NCBI GenBank assembly: GCA_049291875.1
Contig: JBATQE010000024.1
Span: 67,430 to 131,429, forward strand
Direction of reading: 5' to 3'
From: CTSOIL-112 sp049291875
GTDB lineage: Bacteria; Pseudomonadota; Gammaproteobacteria; Burkholderiales; Burkholderiaceae
Length of the DNA stretch: 64,000 bases
Every line of letters begins with the position of its first letter. Position 1 is the first letter of the stretch. Positions 18,577 through 26,753 of the stretch are shown here, in pieces. Under the pieces are notes generated by a model. It was not told the origin of the DNA. It searched no databases and saw only the letters and a program-made list of their open reading frames with translations. The position numbers and the translations under genes are program-made.

Positions 18577-19056
18577 TCATGCGGATTTTTTACGGCCGAA
18601 CTCAGCCAACAACACCAAAGCCACACCGATGAAAATCGCCGAGTCGGCCAAATTAAATGCTGGCCAATGCATCTCCTGCCAATGAAAATCGAGGAAATCG
18701 ACTACCATGCCGATGCGCAGGCGATCAATCATATTGCCCAGCGCGCCACCCGCAATCATGGCAAAACCCATGTTTTGTAAAGTTTTGTCGCGGTTCTGGT
18801 AAATCTGCACAATGAAAAATACCGCCGCCGCCAAAGCCAAAACGGTGAAAAACCAGCGCTGCCAGCCATCGTGATTGGCCAAGAAGCTGAATGCCGCACC
18901 CGGATTGTAGGTCAAACCGAGATTAAAAAACGAGGTCACCGGCTCAAATTGGTGCAAAGCATATTTTGCCTCAACCGCAAATTTTGTGATTTGGTCCAGC
19001 GCAATTACCAAGGCGATCACCGCGTAATAACGCGCCATACCCACTTTTTGTGTCAT
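18577..19056 (-). CDS. lspA: Lipoprotein signal peptidase (signal peptidase II)
   Basis: This aspartyl protease of the inner membrane cleaves prolipoprotein signal peptides after lipidation. It has 159 residues and four hydrophobic segments. The conserved blocks are DQITKFAV, YNPGAAFSF, GGALGNMIDRLRIGMVVDF and FNLADSAI; the catalytic dyad is predicted as Asp120 and Asp138. I chose ATG 19056 because GGGAG lies just upstream and the family starts here. The open frame extends upstream to 19281, but that part is REP-type repeat sequence translated by chance. The gene is the last of ribF-ileS-lspA, separated from ileS by a 269-bp repeat-filled gap. Confidence 0.96.
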   Translation of the reverse strand: MTQKVGMARYYAVIALVIALDQITKFAVEAKYALHQFEPVTSFFNLGLTYNPGAAFSFLANHDGWQRWFFTVLALAAAVFFIVQIYQNRDKTLQNMGFAMIAGGALGNMIDRLRIGMVVDFLDFHWQEMHWPAFNLADSAIFIGVALVLLAEFGRKKSA

Positions 19057-19075
19057 CGTATTCTCCCAAAAACCA

Positions 19076-19096
19076 TAGGGGCAAACGTTGCCCCTA
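19076..19096. repeat. 21-bp palindrome, copy 1 (GTAG-type REP-like)
   Basis: TAGGGGCAA-ACG-TTGCCCCTA, a near-perfect palindrome. The identical 21-mer is found at 19286-19306. On the minus strand this copy begins with GTAG, the head typical of REPs mobilised by RAYT transposases. Confidence 0.7.
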
Positions 19097-19147
19097 CAGA
19101 CAACAAACCCTTTGTCTTGCAATTTGTCGCAAAATCTAAGAAAAATG

Positions 19148-19245
19148 CCGTCATACCCGCGTAAGCGGGTATCCAGAAATTTTAATAAAAACAATCCGTT
19201 AGAATCACTATCTGGATTCCCGCTAAAATCATGCGGGAATGACGG
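19148..19245. repeat. Inverted pair of GTCAT-type REP elements
   Basis: A 98-bp element bounded by CCGTCAT (19148) and ATGACGG (19245). Each half reads GTCAT, then a short hairpin (CCCGC/GCGGG), then ATCCAGA, and the halves face each other across an A/T-rich centre. This is the layout of a BIME. It lies between the ileS stop and the lspA start, inside the operon. Confidence 0.7.
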
Positions 19246-19285
19246 AGCTTTGTTTAGGTGTATGTGCCACTTTGTCAACAACCTC

Positions 19286-19306
19286 TAGGGGCAAACGTTG
19301 CCCCTA
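19286..19306. repeat. 21-bp palindrome, copy 2
   Basis: Exact second copy of the 21-mer at 19076-19096. The two copies flank the 98-bp REP pair. This copy lies 19 bases after the ileS stop and could also act as a weak 3' hairpin. Confidence 0.7.
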
Positions 19307-19325
19307 TTTTGTCACTATCGGTCAA

Positions 19326-22112
19326 TCAAGCAAACTGTCGCGCCTCACCGGCGCCAAACAAATTGTCCACGCAGCGCGCGCATAACGTCGGATGTTCGGC
19401 ATTTTGCCCTACATCGACCGTCACATGCCAGCAGCGTTCACATTTTTGCCCTGACGCCAATTCCACTTGCACACTCGGCTCGCCTTGTTCCACCTCAGCC
19501 GCCGAAGTGATCAGGACGAATTTCAAATCATTGCCCAAACGTTGTAACAGCGCCGCATCCGCCGCCGGTGCGCTGATGTGTACCTTGGCCTGCAACGCCG
19601 AGCCAATCTGGTTCGCGCCGCGTGCGTCTTCCAAAGCTTTGTTCACATCATCGCGCAAGGCACGAATCCGCGCCCAGTCCACGAGCAATGATTCCGCATC
19701 TTTCGGGGTCGGAATCGTGTGATACAGCTCGGTGAAAATCGTTTCCTCGTCCGAAACGCCCACCAAAATCGGCCATGCTTCCTCAGCGGTGAAACTCAAA
19801 ATCGGCGCCATCACACGCACCAGAGACTGCGTGATGTGCCACAGCGCCGTTTGCGCACTGCGACGCGCCACCGAATCCGGCGCGCTGGTATACAAACGGT
19901 CTTTCAAAATATCCAGATAGAAACCGCCCAAATCTTCGGAGCAGAAAATTTGCATCTTCGCCACCAGCGGATGAAACTCGTATTTTTCCGCATGCGCGAG
20001 CAAATCAGCCTGCCATTGCGCGGTTTTTGCCAGCGCATAGCGGTCGATTTCGAGCAACTCATCGACGTTCATCAACTGGGTGTTCGCATCAAAGTCGGAT
20101 AAATTCGCCAGCAAAAAGCGCAGAGTATTGCGAATGCGGCGATAGCCCTCGGACACACGTTTTAAAATTTCATCGGAGATCGACAGTTCGCCCGAGTAGT
20201 CGGTCGCAGCCACCCACAGACGGATGATTTCCGCGCCCATTTTATTGGCCACAGTTTGCGGTGCAACGATGTTGCCGACCGATTTACTCATCTTGCGCCC
20301 TTGCCCATCGACCACAAAACCGTGGGTCAACAGCGCATCATACGGCGCACGGCCATCGAGCATCGCGCCGGTCAGCAGCGACGAGTGAAACCAACCGCGG
20401 TGCTGATCCGAGCCTTCGAGGTACAAATCCGCCGGCCATTTCAGGCTGGATGCGTGCGAGCCGCGCAGCACATGAAAATGCGTCGTGCCCGAGTCAAACC
20501 ATACATCCAGCGTGTCTTTGTTTTTCACATAATCGGCCGCGTCGCTGCCCAAAAATTCGTTGATGTCCAGCGTTTGCCACGCTTCAATGCCGTTCGCCTC
20601 AACCAATTGCGCCACACGCTCCAGCAATTCCGGCGTATTCGGGTGCAATTGCCCCGTCGCTTTATGCAGGAAAAACGGCATCGGCACGCCCCATTGACGT
20701 TGGCGCGACAGCGTCCAGTCCGGACGGTTGGCAATCATGCTGTGCAAACGCGCTTTACCCCACGATGGGAAAAATTGCGTCGCTTCCACTGCGCGCAAAG
20801 CGGTGTCGCGCAAGCTCTCGCCGTTCACCGGTTTATCCATCGAGGCGAACCACTGCGTCGTCGCGCGGTAGATCAACGGTGTTTTGTGACGCCAGCAGTG
20901 CATGTAGCTGTGCGGGTATTGCACCACTTTGAATAGTGCGCCGACCTCTTGTAATTTCTCAACGATGACCGGATTGGCTTTCCAAATATGCATACCACCG
21001 AAGAACGGCAGATCGTCGGCGTACACGCCGTTCGCCAATACCGGCGTCAAAATATCGTCATTGCTCACACCATGCGAAGTGCAGGAGATAAAGTCATCCA
21101 CACCATACGCCGGTGCGGAATGCACAATGCCCGTACCCGCGTCGGTGGTCACATAGTCGCCCAAATAAATCGGCGACAGGCGATCGTAAAACGGATGGTG
21201 GAATGCGATGTGATCGAGTTTGTCACCCGTGGTTTTCGCGACAATTTCGCCGGTCAAACCATAGCGTTGCAAGCAGGACTCAACCAAATCAGTCGCTAAA
21301 ATCAATTGGCCTTGTTCGGTGTTGACCAAGGCGTATTCCACCTCGGGATGCACGTTGAGTGCCTGATTCGACGGAATCGTCCACGGCGTCGTCGTCCAGA
21401 TCACGATGTGGCCTTTTTGCGCCACCGGAACGCCAAATGCCGCGCTCAGTTTATCGTGCTCGGCAAAAGGAAAACCCACGTCAATCGCCAAATCGGTTTT
21501 GTCTTGGTATTCCACTTCCGCCTCGGCGAGCGCAGATTCACAATCAAAACACCAGTTCACCGGTTTCAAACCGCGATAAACGTAGCCTTTGTCCAAAATT
21601 TTGCCCAGCGCACGGATTTCGTTCGCTTCGTTGGCAAAATTCATGGTTTTGTACGGATTATCCCACTCGCCCAACACGCCCAAACGCATGAAATCGACTT
21701 TTTGTGACTCGATTTGCTCGGCGGCGTAAGCGCGGGATTTTTCCTGCACCTCTCGCGTGGGCAAACCACGCCCGTGGATGGACTCGATTTTGTTCTCAAT
21801 CGGCATACCGTGGCAGTCCCAGCCCGGCACATACGGCGCATCAAAGCCTGCCATCGTGCGCGATTTGACAATAATGTCCTTGAGAATTTTGTTCACCGCG
21901 TGACCGATGTGAATGTCACCGTTGGCATACGGCGGGCCGTCGTGCAAAATGAATTTCGGACGGTTTTGCTCGGCGGCGACCTGACGGATTTTGTCATAGC
22001 GTTTTTGCTGTTGCCATTGCGCGACCCATTGCGGTTCACGTTTGGCCAGATCACCACGCATCGGAAACGGCGTGTCCAGTAGATTGACGGGGTAAGAATT
22101 CTTTTGGCTCAT
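19326..22112 (-). CDS. ileS: Isoleucyl-tRNA synthetase
   Basis: Class I aminoacyl-tRNA synthetase of 928 residues that charges tRNA-Ile, with an editing domain against valine. The HIGH-type signature is in GPPYANGDIHIGHAVNK near residue 60. The KMSKS loop is GRKMSKSVGN. The C-terminal zinc finger is CERCWH...CARCVDNL. I chose ATG 22112 (MSQKNSYPVNLLDT), where family similarity begins; the frame extends 25 codons further without similarity. No strong ribosome binding site is visible. In the 5' gap, on the minus strand, a CTGATAA/TTATCAG inverted repeat precedes a possible -10 TAAAAT, so ileS may have its own promoter besides reading from ribF. Confidence 0.97.
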   Translation of the reverse strand: MSQKNSYPVNLLDTPFPMRGDLAKREPQWVAQWQQQKRYDKIRQVAAEQNRPKFILHDGPPYANGDIHIGHAVNKILKDIIVKSRTMAGFDAPYVPGWDCHGMPIENKIESIHGRGLPTREVQEKSRAYAAEQIESQKVDFMRLGVLGEWDNPYKTMNFANEANEIRALGKILDKGYVYRGLKPVNWCFDCESALAEAEVEYQDKTDLAIDVGFPFAEHDKLSAAFGVPVAQKGHIVIWTTTPWTIPSNQALNVHPEVEYALVNTEQGQLILATDLVESCLQRYGLTGEIVAKTTGDKLDHIAFHHPFYDRLSPIYLGDYVTTDAGTGIVHSAPAYGVDDFISCTSHGVSNDDILTPVLANGVYADDLPFFGGMHIWKANPVIVEKLQEVGALFKVVQYPHSYMHCWRHKTPLIYRATTQWFASMDKPVNGESLRDTALRAVEATQFFPSWGKARLHSMIANRPDWTLSRQRQWGVPMPFFLHKATGQLHPNTPELLERVAQLVEANGIEAWQTLDINEFLGSDAADYVKNKDTLDVWFDSGTTHFHVLRGSHASSLKWPADLYLEGSDQHRGWFHSSLLTGAMLDGRAPYDALLTHGFVVDGQGRKMSKSVGNIVAPQTVANKMGAEIIRLWVAATDYSGELSISDEILKRVSEGYRRIRNTLRFLLANLSDFDANTQLMNVDELLEIDRYALAKTAQWQADLLAHAEKYEFHPLVAKMQIFCSEDLGGFYLDILKDRLYTSAPDSVARRSAQTALWHITQSLVRVMAPILSFTAEEAWPILVGVSDEETIFTELYHTIPTPKDAESLLVDWARIRALRDDVNKALEDARGANQIGSALQAKVHISAPAADAALLQRLGNDLKFVLITSAAEVEQGEPSVQVELASGQKCERCWHVTVDVGQNAEHPTLCARCVDNLFGAGEARQFA

Positions 22113-22291
22113 AAGATTTTGGACTGTCAAAACAAGGTGTGCGCGGCGCTGTATCGGCAAGTTCATTCCTACCCAAAAACGCCGCAAAGACGCGTATTTT
22201 ACCTGATAATCAATGCTTTATCAGTAGGAAATCAGCAGGTTGCGAAATAGAACATGCCATGAGCGTTCAATGAACGCGGGAGAGAGTGCGT

Positions 22292-23233
22292 TTAGAGCGA
22301 ATGCTCGGCGAAATAGATACTGCACGCATCAATATCGGCTTCAATCGCGCTAATCAAATCATCGAAGCTATCGAATTTTTCCTCATCACGAATCTTATGC
22401 AGCAGCGACACGCGCGCAATCTGACCGTACACCGACTCATTAAAATCAAGCAAATGCACCTCGCACCAACATTGGCCATTGCTGTCCACGCTCGGTCGCG
22501 TGCCAATACTCGCCGCGCCCTGAATCACCCGATCGGGCGAACCTGACAAGCGAACTGTGACCGCATACACACCTTGCGTGGCCAACTGCGCCGGCATTTT
22601 CAGATTGATAGTCGGAACGCCAATCGTGCGCCCCAATTGTTTGCCACGAATGACATGCCCTGACAAGGTCAGCGAATGACCGAGTAATTGAACCGCTTTT
22701 TTCAGCTCGTCTTTGGCTAAAAACGCGCGAATGGTCGAGCTGGACACGCGCTCGTCATTCTGCAACACCGAATGCAGGTTTTGCAATTCGTAGCCGAATT
22801 GGCTTTGCAGCTCGTGCAGCAAGGCAAAATCGCCCTTACGCTGCGCGCCAAAGCGAAAATCATCGCCCACCATCAGCAATTGCGCATTCAGCGCATCGTG
22901 CAAAATGCGCTGCACGAAAGTCTCGGCAGGCATATTCGCCAAATGCGCGTCAAACGGCAAAATCACCACCTGTTCAATGCCCAATTTTTTCAACGCCGCG
23001 ACTTTATCGCGCAGCGGCATGATCTGCGTGGGCAAAGGCTCGCCGCGCAATTGCGCAAAATACGCCTTAGGATTCGGCGCAAAGGTCACTACTGTCGGCA
23101 GCAAACCGCGCTCTTTGGCCAAGGCAACCAGATCGCGCAACACCGCCGCGTGCCCCAAATGTACGCCGTCAAAGTTACCGATGGTCACTGCGCTGGCTTG
23201 AGGCAAACGAGAAGGTCGATAAAAAATAGTCAT
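22292..23233 (-). CDS. ribF: Bifunctional riboflavin kinase / FMN adenylyltransferase
   Basis: Makes FMN from riboflavin and FAD from FMN. It has 313 residues. The N-terminal nucleotidyltransferase domain shows GNFDGVHLGH at residue 18, and MVGDDFRFGAQRKGD near 130. The C-terminal flavokinase domain shows the run GRTIGVPTINL near residue 200 and NGQCWCEVHLLDF. It heads the ribF-ileS-lspA order common in proteobacteria. Its upstream region is copy A of a ~150-bp repeat, which may therefore carry its promoter. A small palindrome GCGTTC/GAACGC lies 15-29 bases after the stop. Confidence 0.96.
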   Translation of the reverse strand: MTIFYRPSRLPQASAVTIGNFDGVHLGHAAVLRDLVALAKERGLLPTVVTFAPNPKAYFAQLRGEPLPTQIMPLRDKVAALKKLGIEQVVILPFDAHLANMPAETFVQRILHDALNAQLLMVGDDFRFGAQRKGDFALLHELQSQFGYELQNLHSVLQNDERVSSSTIRAFLAKDELKKAVQLLGHSLTLSGHVIRGKQLGRTIGVPTINLKMPAQLATQGVYAVTVRLSGSPDRVIQGAASIGTRPSVDSNGQCWCEVHLLDFNESVYGQIARVSLLHKIRDEEKFDSFDDLISAIEADIDACSIYFAEHSL

Positions 23234-23251
23234 GCGAATGCGATTCTATAT

Positions 23252-23430
23252 TTAAGAAAACGCGGAATAAGTTTATTTTTCAGCTCAAGCATTGATACAG
23301 GCAAGCATACTTGAAAGCATCCGCAATTTTAACATTTTGATTTTGTTCAAATTTTGTCAGGGTTTCCCTGACAAAACTTCTAACCCTAAGCACGGAAAAA
23401 GCAGGGTTTTACTTTTTCCGTATTTCCTTA
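23252..23430. repeat. Intergenic repeat element, copy A (~180 bp)
   Basis: Nearly identical to 27942-28095. Shared blocks include AAAACGCGGAATAAGTTT, TTTTTCAGCTCAAGCATTGA, CAATTTTAACATTTTGATTT and TAAGCACGGAAAAAG. Copy A has about 24 extra bases, including a TCAGGG/CCCTGA hairpin. One end is a hairpin, ACGGAAAAAG paired with CTTTTTCCGT. It fills the whole gap between the lysS stop and the ribF start. Confidence 0.8.
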
Positions 23431-24963
23431 ATCTTCTTTACGCATGTGCGGGAACAGCAGCACATCGCGGATATTCGGACTATCGGTCAAAAGCATGATC
23501 AAACGATCGATCCCGATGCCACAACCACCCGTCGGCGGCATGCCGTATTCGAGTGCGCGGATGTAGTCGGCATCGTAGTACATCGCTTCGTCGTCGCCCG
23601 CGTCTTTCGCCGCGACCTGAGCCATAAAGCGTGCGGCTTGATCTTCGGGGTCGTTCAATTCTGAGAAGCCATTGGCGATTTCGCGACCGGTCATGAATAA
23701 TTCAAAGCGTTCGGTGATGCCCGCCACGGTGTCGGATGCGCGCGCCAGTGGCGACACTTCCACCGGATAGTCGATGATGAAGGTCGGATGCCACAACAAA
23801 TGCTCGGCGACTTCTTCAAACAGCATCAATTGCAACGCACCCAAACCGGCGTTTTTCACCTGCGGATCATCCATGGTCACGCCGTGTTTGCGCAATTCGC
23901 CACGCAGGAAATTCACATCATCAAACGGCGAGCCGATGTATTCCGGCGCGTATTTTTCAATCGCTTGGATGATGGTCAGACGGTCGAACGGTTTGGATAA
24001 ATCCAATTCTTTGCCTTGATACGTCAGATTGGCGCTGCCGGTCGCCCGCACGGCCACATCGCGCAGCAATTGCTCGGTGTAGTCCATCAGCCAGCGGTAG
24101 TCGGTATAGGCCGCGTAGAATTCCATCATGGTGAATTCGGGATTGTGGCGCGGCGAAACACCTTCGTTGCGGAAGTTTCGGTTGATCTCAAACACGCGCT
24201 CAAAACCGCCGACGACCAAGCGTTTTAAATACAACTCAGGCGCAATGCGCAGGAACATTTGCATATCCAGCGCATTGTGGTGCGTGGTGAACGGTTTGGC
24301 CGAGGCGCCGCCCGGAATCGGGTGTAACATCGGTGTTTCCACTTCCATAAAGCCGTTTTCAACCATAAAATCGCGCACAGCATTCATCGCTTTGGTACGC
24401 TTGATGAAGGTGGCGCGCGTTTCCGGCGAGACAATCAGATCGACGTAGCGCTGACGGTATTTCAGCTCTTGATCGGCCAGTCCGTGGAATTTGTCCGGTA
24501 AGGGACGCAGCGATTTGCTCAACAGGCGCAAGTGGGCGCAGCGCACCGACAATTCGCCGTGTTGGGTTTTGAACAACGTCCCTTCGGCGGCAATGATGTC
24601 GCCCATGTCCCAGTGTTTGAACGCGGCATGGACGTCTTCGCCCACGCCCTTGTCATTGATGTAGAACTGAATTTGTCCCGTGCCGTCTTGTACCGTGGCG
24701 AAGCTGGCCTTACCCATGACGCGCTTGAGCATCATGCGACCGGCGATGGAGACGCTGATGTTTTGCGCTTCGAGTTCCTCGCGCGTGGTGTCGGCGTATT
24801 GTTCTTGCAAACTTTGCGCACGATGCGTCGGCACGAAGTCGTTCGGGAATACCACGCCCTGCTCGCGCAAAGCGGTTAATTTACTGCGGCGCTCGGCCAT
24901 AATCGCGTTTTCATCGCGTTCTTCGATCATGCCTTCGGGCGTATGTGATGGGTGTTCAGTCAT
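23428..24963 (-). CDS. lysS: Lysyl-tRNA synthetase, class II
   Basis: Charges tRNA-Lys. It has 511 residues: an N-terminal OB-fold anticodon-binding domain (IAGRMMLKRVMGKASFATVQ near residue 70) and a class II catalytic domain. Motif 2 is FERVFEINRNFRNEG near residue 255, and motif 3 is GGCGIGIDRLIMLLTD near residue 480. The N-terminal ~20 residues are acidic and variable. It belongs to the prfB-lysS pairing seen in many proteobacteria, but here a small Ivy gene separates the two. Confidence 0.97.
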   Translation of the reverse strand: MTEHPSHTPEGMIEERDENAIMAERRSKLTALREQGVVFPNDFVPTHRAQSLQEQYADTTREELEAQNISVSIAGRMMLKRVMGKASFATVQDGTGQIQFYINDKGVGEDVHAAFKHWDMGDIIAAEGTLFKTQHGELSVRCAHLRLLSKSLRPLPDKFHGLADQELKYRQRYVDLIVSPETRATFIKRTKAMNAVRDFMVENGFMEVETPMLHPIPGGASAKPFTTHHNALDMQMFLRIAPELYLKRLVVGGFERVFEINRNFRNEGVSPRHNPEFTMMEFYAAYTDYRWLMDYTEQLLRDVAVRATGSANLTYQGKELDLSKPFDRLTIIQAIEKYAPEYIGSPFDDVNFLRGELRKHGVTMDDPQVKNAGLGALQLMLFEEVAEHLLWHPTFIIDYPVEVSPLARASDTVAGITERFELFMTGREIANGFSELNDPEDQAARFMAQVAAKDAGDDEAMYYDADYIRALEYGMPPTGGCGIGIDRLIMLLTDSPNIRDVLLFPHMRKED

Positions 24964-25052
24964 TTTGTGCTGTCATTGGGTTAAAAAATGCGTCGCGCTG
25001 TATTAACTTGTATCGCTTGTGTCACTTGTAACACGCACGCGCTCATGAATGA

Positions 25053-25508
25053 TTATTGTGTGTTCAGAAGTGCTTTTTGAGCATCGTTCGGCTTGCCCAG
25101 CCAAACGGTTTTCTTGTTTAACTGCGCCAAGCCATAAATTTCACGCGTCGGCGGGTTAAACAATATGATGAGGTGATTGTCACCGCAGTTGTGCATTTTG
25201 CAAGTGTTGAGCAACACCCAATTCACACCCTCTTGCGGCAACACGCGACACGGCGCAGACGGCCCCGCACCATGTCGCACCCATGCGGGCATGGGCACAT
25301 TGGAGCGCGCGAACAGTTGGCGCACCGAGGCGCGGAATTTCGGATTGCGATTCCAGTCGTGGTAATAGCTTTGTTCCACTTCGTGCTGCGTCAGCGTGTT
25401 GAAATCCGTGATCGGCGCTGCCTGTGTCACTGAAGGCGCGCCCAAACCGAGTACACTGGCGGTCAGCAACGCAATGCCCATGTGTTTAATTGAATGGTTG
25501 ACGTTCAT
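25053..25508 (-). CDS. ivy: Ivy-type periplasmic lysozyme inhibitor
   Basis: A 151-residue exported protein with a signal peptide ending near VTQA/AP (residue 30). The mature part contains CKMHNCGDNHLIILFN, matching the CKPHDC inhibitory loop of the Ivy family, which plugs the active site of C-type lysozymes and protects the periplasm. The Pro and Asp of the loop are replaced by Met and Asn, so strength and target may differ. Two further features fit: FNPPTREIYGLAQ and a C-terminal GKP segment. The ATG lies one base after the prfB stop, so translation is probably coupled to prfB. Confidence 0.8.
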   Translation of the reverse strand: MNVNHSIKHMGIALLTASVLGLGAPSVTQAAPITDFNTLTQHEVEQSYYHDWNRNPKFRASVRQLFARSNVPMPAWVRHGAGPSAPCRVLPQEGVNWVLLNTCKMHNCGDNHLIILFNPPTREIYGLAQLNKKTVWLGKPNDAQKALLNTQ

Positions 25509-25509
25509 A

Positions 25510-26614
25510 TCACACCCCCTGTTTCAAGCTCGCTTCGATAAACATGTCCAAATCACCGTCCAACACCTTTTGCGTGGCCGAAACTTCGACATTGGTACGC
25601 AAATCTTTAATGCGGCTGTTGTCCAACACATACGAGCGGATTTGATGACCCCAGCCCACATCGGACTTGCTCGCTTCGAGTTTATCCTGTTCGGATTGAC
25701 GTTTGCGCAATTCCAACTCATACAAGCGCGATTTCAGCATCGACATCGCTTCGGCACGGTTTTTATGCTGCGAGCGGTCATTTTGACACTGCACCACGGT
25801 ATTGGTCGGAATATGCGTGATCCGCACTGCGGAGTCGGTTTTATTGATGTGCTGACCACCCGCACCTGACGCGCGATAGGTGTCAATGCGCAAATCCGCC
25901 GGATTGATCTCCACCTCAATCGAGTCGTCCACCTCGGGATAAACGAAAATTGAGGCGAACGAGGTGTGGCGCCCGCCAGACGAGTCAAACGGCGATTTAC
26001 GCACCAGACGATGCACGCCGGTCTCGGTACGCAACATACCGTAGGCATATTCGCCATCGACCTTCAAACTGGCCGATTTAATGCCCGCAACATCGCCGGG
26101 TGATTCTTCGAGAATCTCGACTTTAAAATCCTTGCGCTCGCAATAGCGCACGTATTGGCGCAGCAACATACTCGCCCAGTCGCACGCCTCGGTACCGCCC
26201 GCGCCGGCCTGAATGTCCAAAAAACACGGCTGTGGATCGAGCGGATTGGAGAACATACGGCGGAACTCCATTTGCCCCACTTCTTCGTCCAATGCCTCAA
26301 CATCGACAGACAAGGCCTCCAACGTACCGGTATCGTCCTCCATCTGCGCCAGCTCGAACAGCTCTGCCGTGTCTTTTTGATGCGCTTTGAGGCGATCCAG
26401 TTGTACGACCGTACCCTCCAACAATTTTTTCTCGCGACCCAAATCCTGCGCACGTTTGGCGTCGTTCCAAACGTTCGGGTCTTCCAGCTCCGCATTGACT
26501 ACGACCAGACGATCTGCTTTTTCAGCGTAGTCAAAGATACCCCCATAGCGCTTCGATGCGCTCTTGGAGTTCGGATAGCTGATTGGATAGGGCGTTTATG
26601 CGTTCAATTTCCAT
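25510..26614 (-). CDS. prfB: Peptide chain release factor 2 with programmed +1 frameshift
   Basis: RF2 releases peptides at UGA and UAA. Translation starts at ATG 26614 and reads 27 codons to CTT TGA; the in-frame TGA is at 26531-26533. The upstream GGGGGTATCTTTGAC is the classic shift site, with an internal Shine-Dalgarno-like G-run before CTTTGA. Slipping +1 at CTT skips base 26533 and continues with GAC at 26532 to the stop at 25510, giving 367 residues, the usual RF2 size. The stop-codon recognition tripeptide is SPF (in VRKSPFDSSGGRH) and the catalytic GGQ is in GAGGQHINKTDS. RF2 level is thus expected to be autoregulated. A simple ORF call would start wrongly at 26442. Confidence 0.97.
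26533..26546 (-). promoter_or_regulatory. prfB programmed frameshift site
   Basis: Minus strand GGGGGTATCTTTGA across codons 23-28 of the zero frame. The G-run acts as an internal Shine-Dalgarno pairing site a few bases before the CUU-UGA slip. It matches the conserved bacterial RF2 signal nearly base for base. Confidence 0.95.
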
Positions 26615-26669
26615 AGAAATATACTTTATCAAAATTCAGTTAAGCCCCTGTTTTTTCAGGGAAACGTGC

Positions 26670-26675
26670 ATTATA
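26670..26675 (-). promoter_or_regulatory. Candidate -10 element of prfB promoter
   Basis: A consensus TATAAT on the minus strand, 55 bases upstream of the prfB ATG. The -35 candidate TGGTAA is weak. The leader holds a small hairpin (CCCTG at 26646-26650, CAGGG at 26657-26661). Confidence 0.45.
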
Positions 26676-26753
26676 AAAGTTTGAGCGGCAAATTACCACC
26701 CGAATTATCCACTCTCGCCACATTTGCGGTGGTCATCACAAAAAATTCCAGAG

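Noticed and set aside
19057..19281. 75-codon N-terminal extension of lspA
   Set aside because: Derives from REP-type repeat sequence; the true start has a GGGAG site and family similarity begins there.
19076..19306. Insertion-sequence remnant with terminal inverted repeats
   Set aside because: No transposase fragment or target duplication; REP/BIME architecture explains the palindromes better.
22113..22291. T-box-like riboswitch upstream of ileS
   Set aside because: No T-box consensus or specifier loop; T-boxes are not expected in this group.
26442..26442. prfB start at the internal ATG
   Set aside because: The frameshift signal and a full 367-residue RF2 starting at 26614 explain the upstream sequence.
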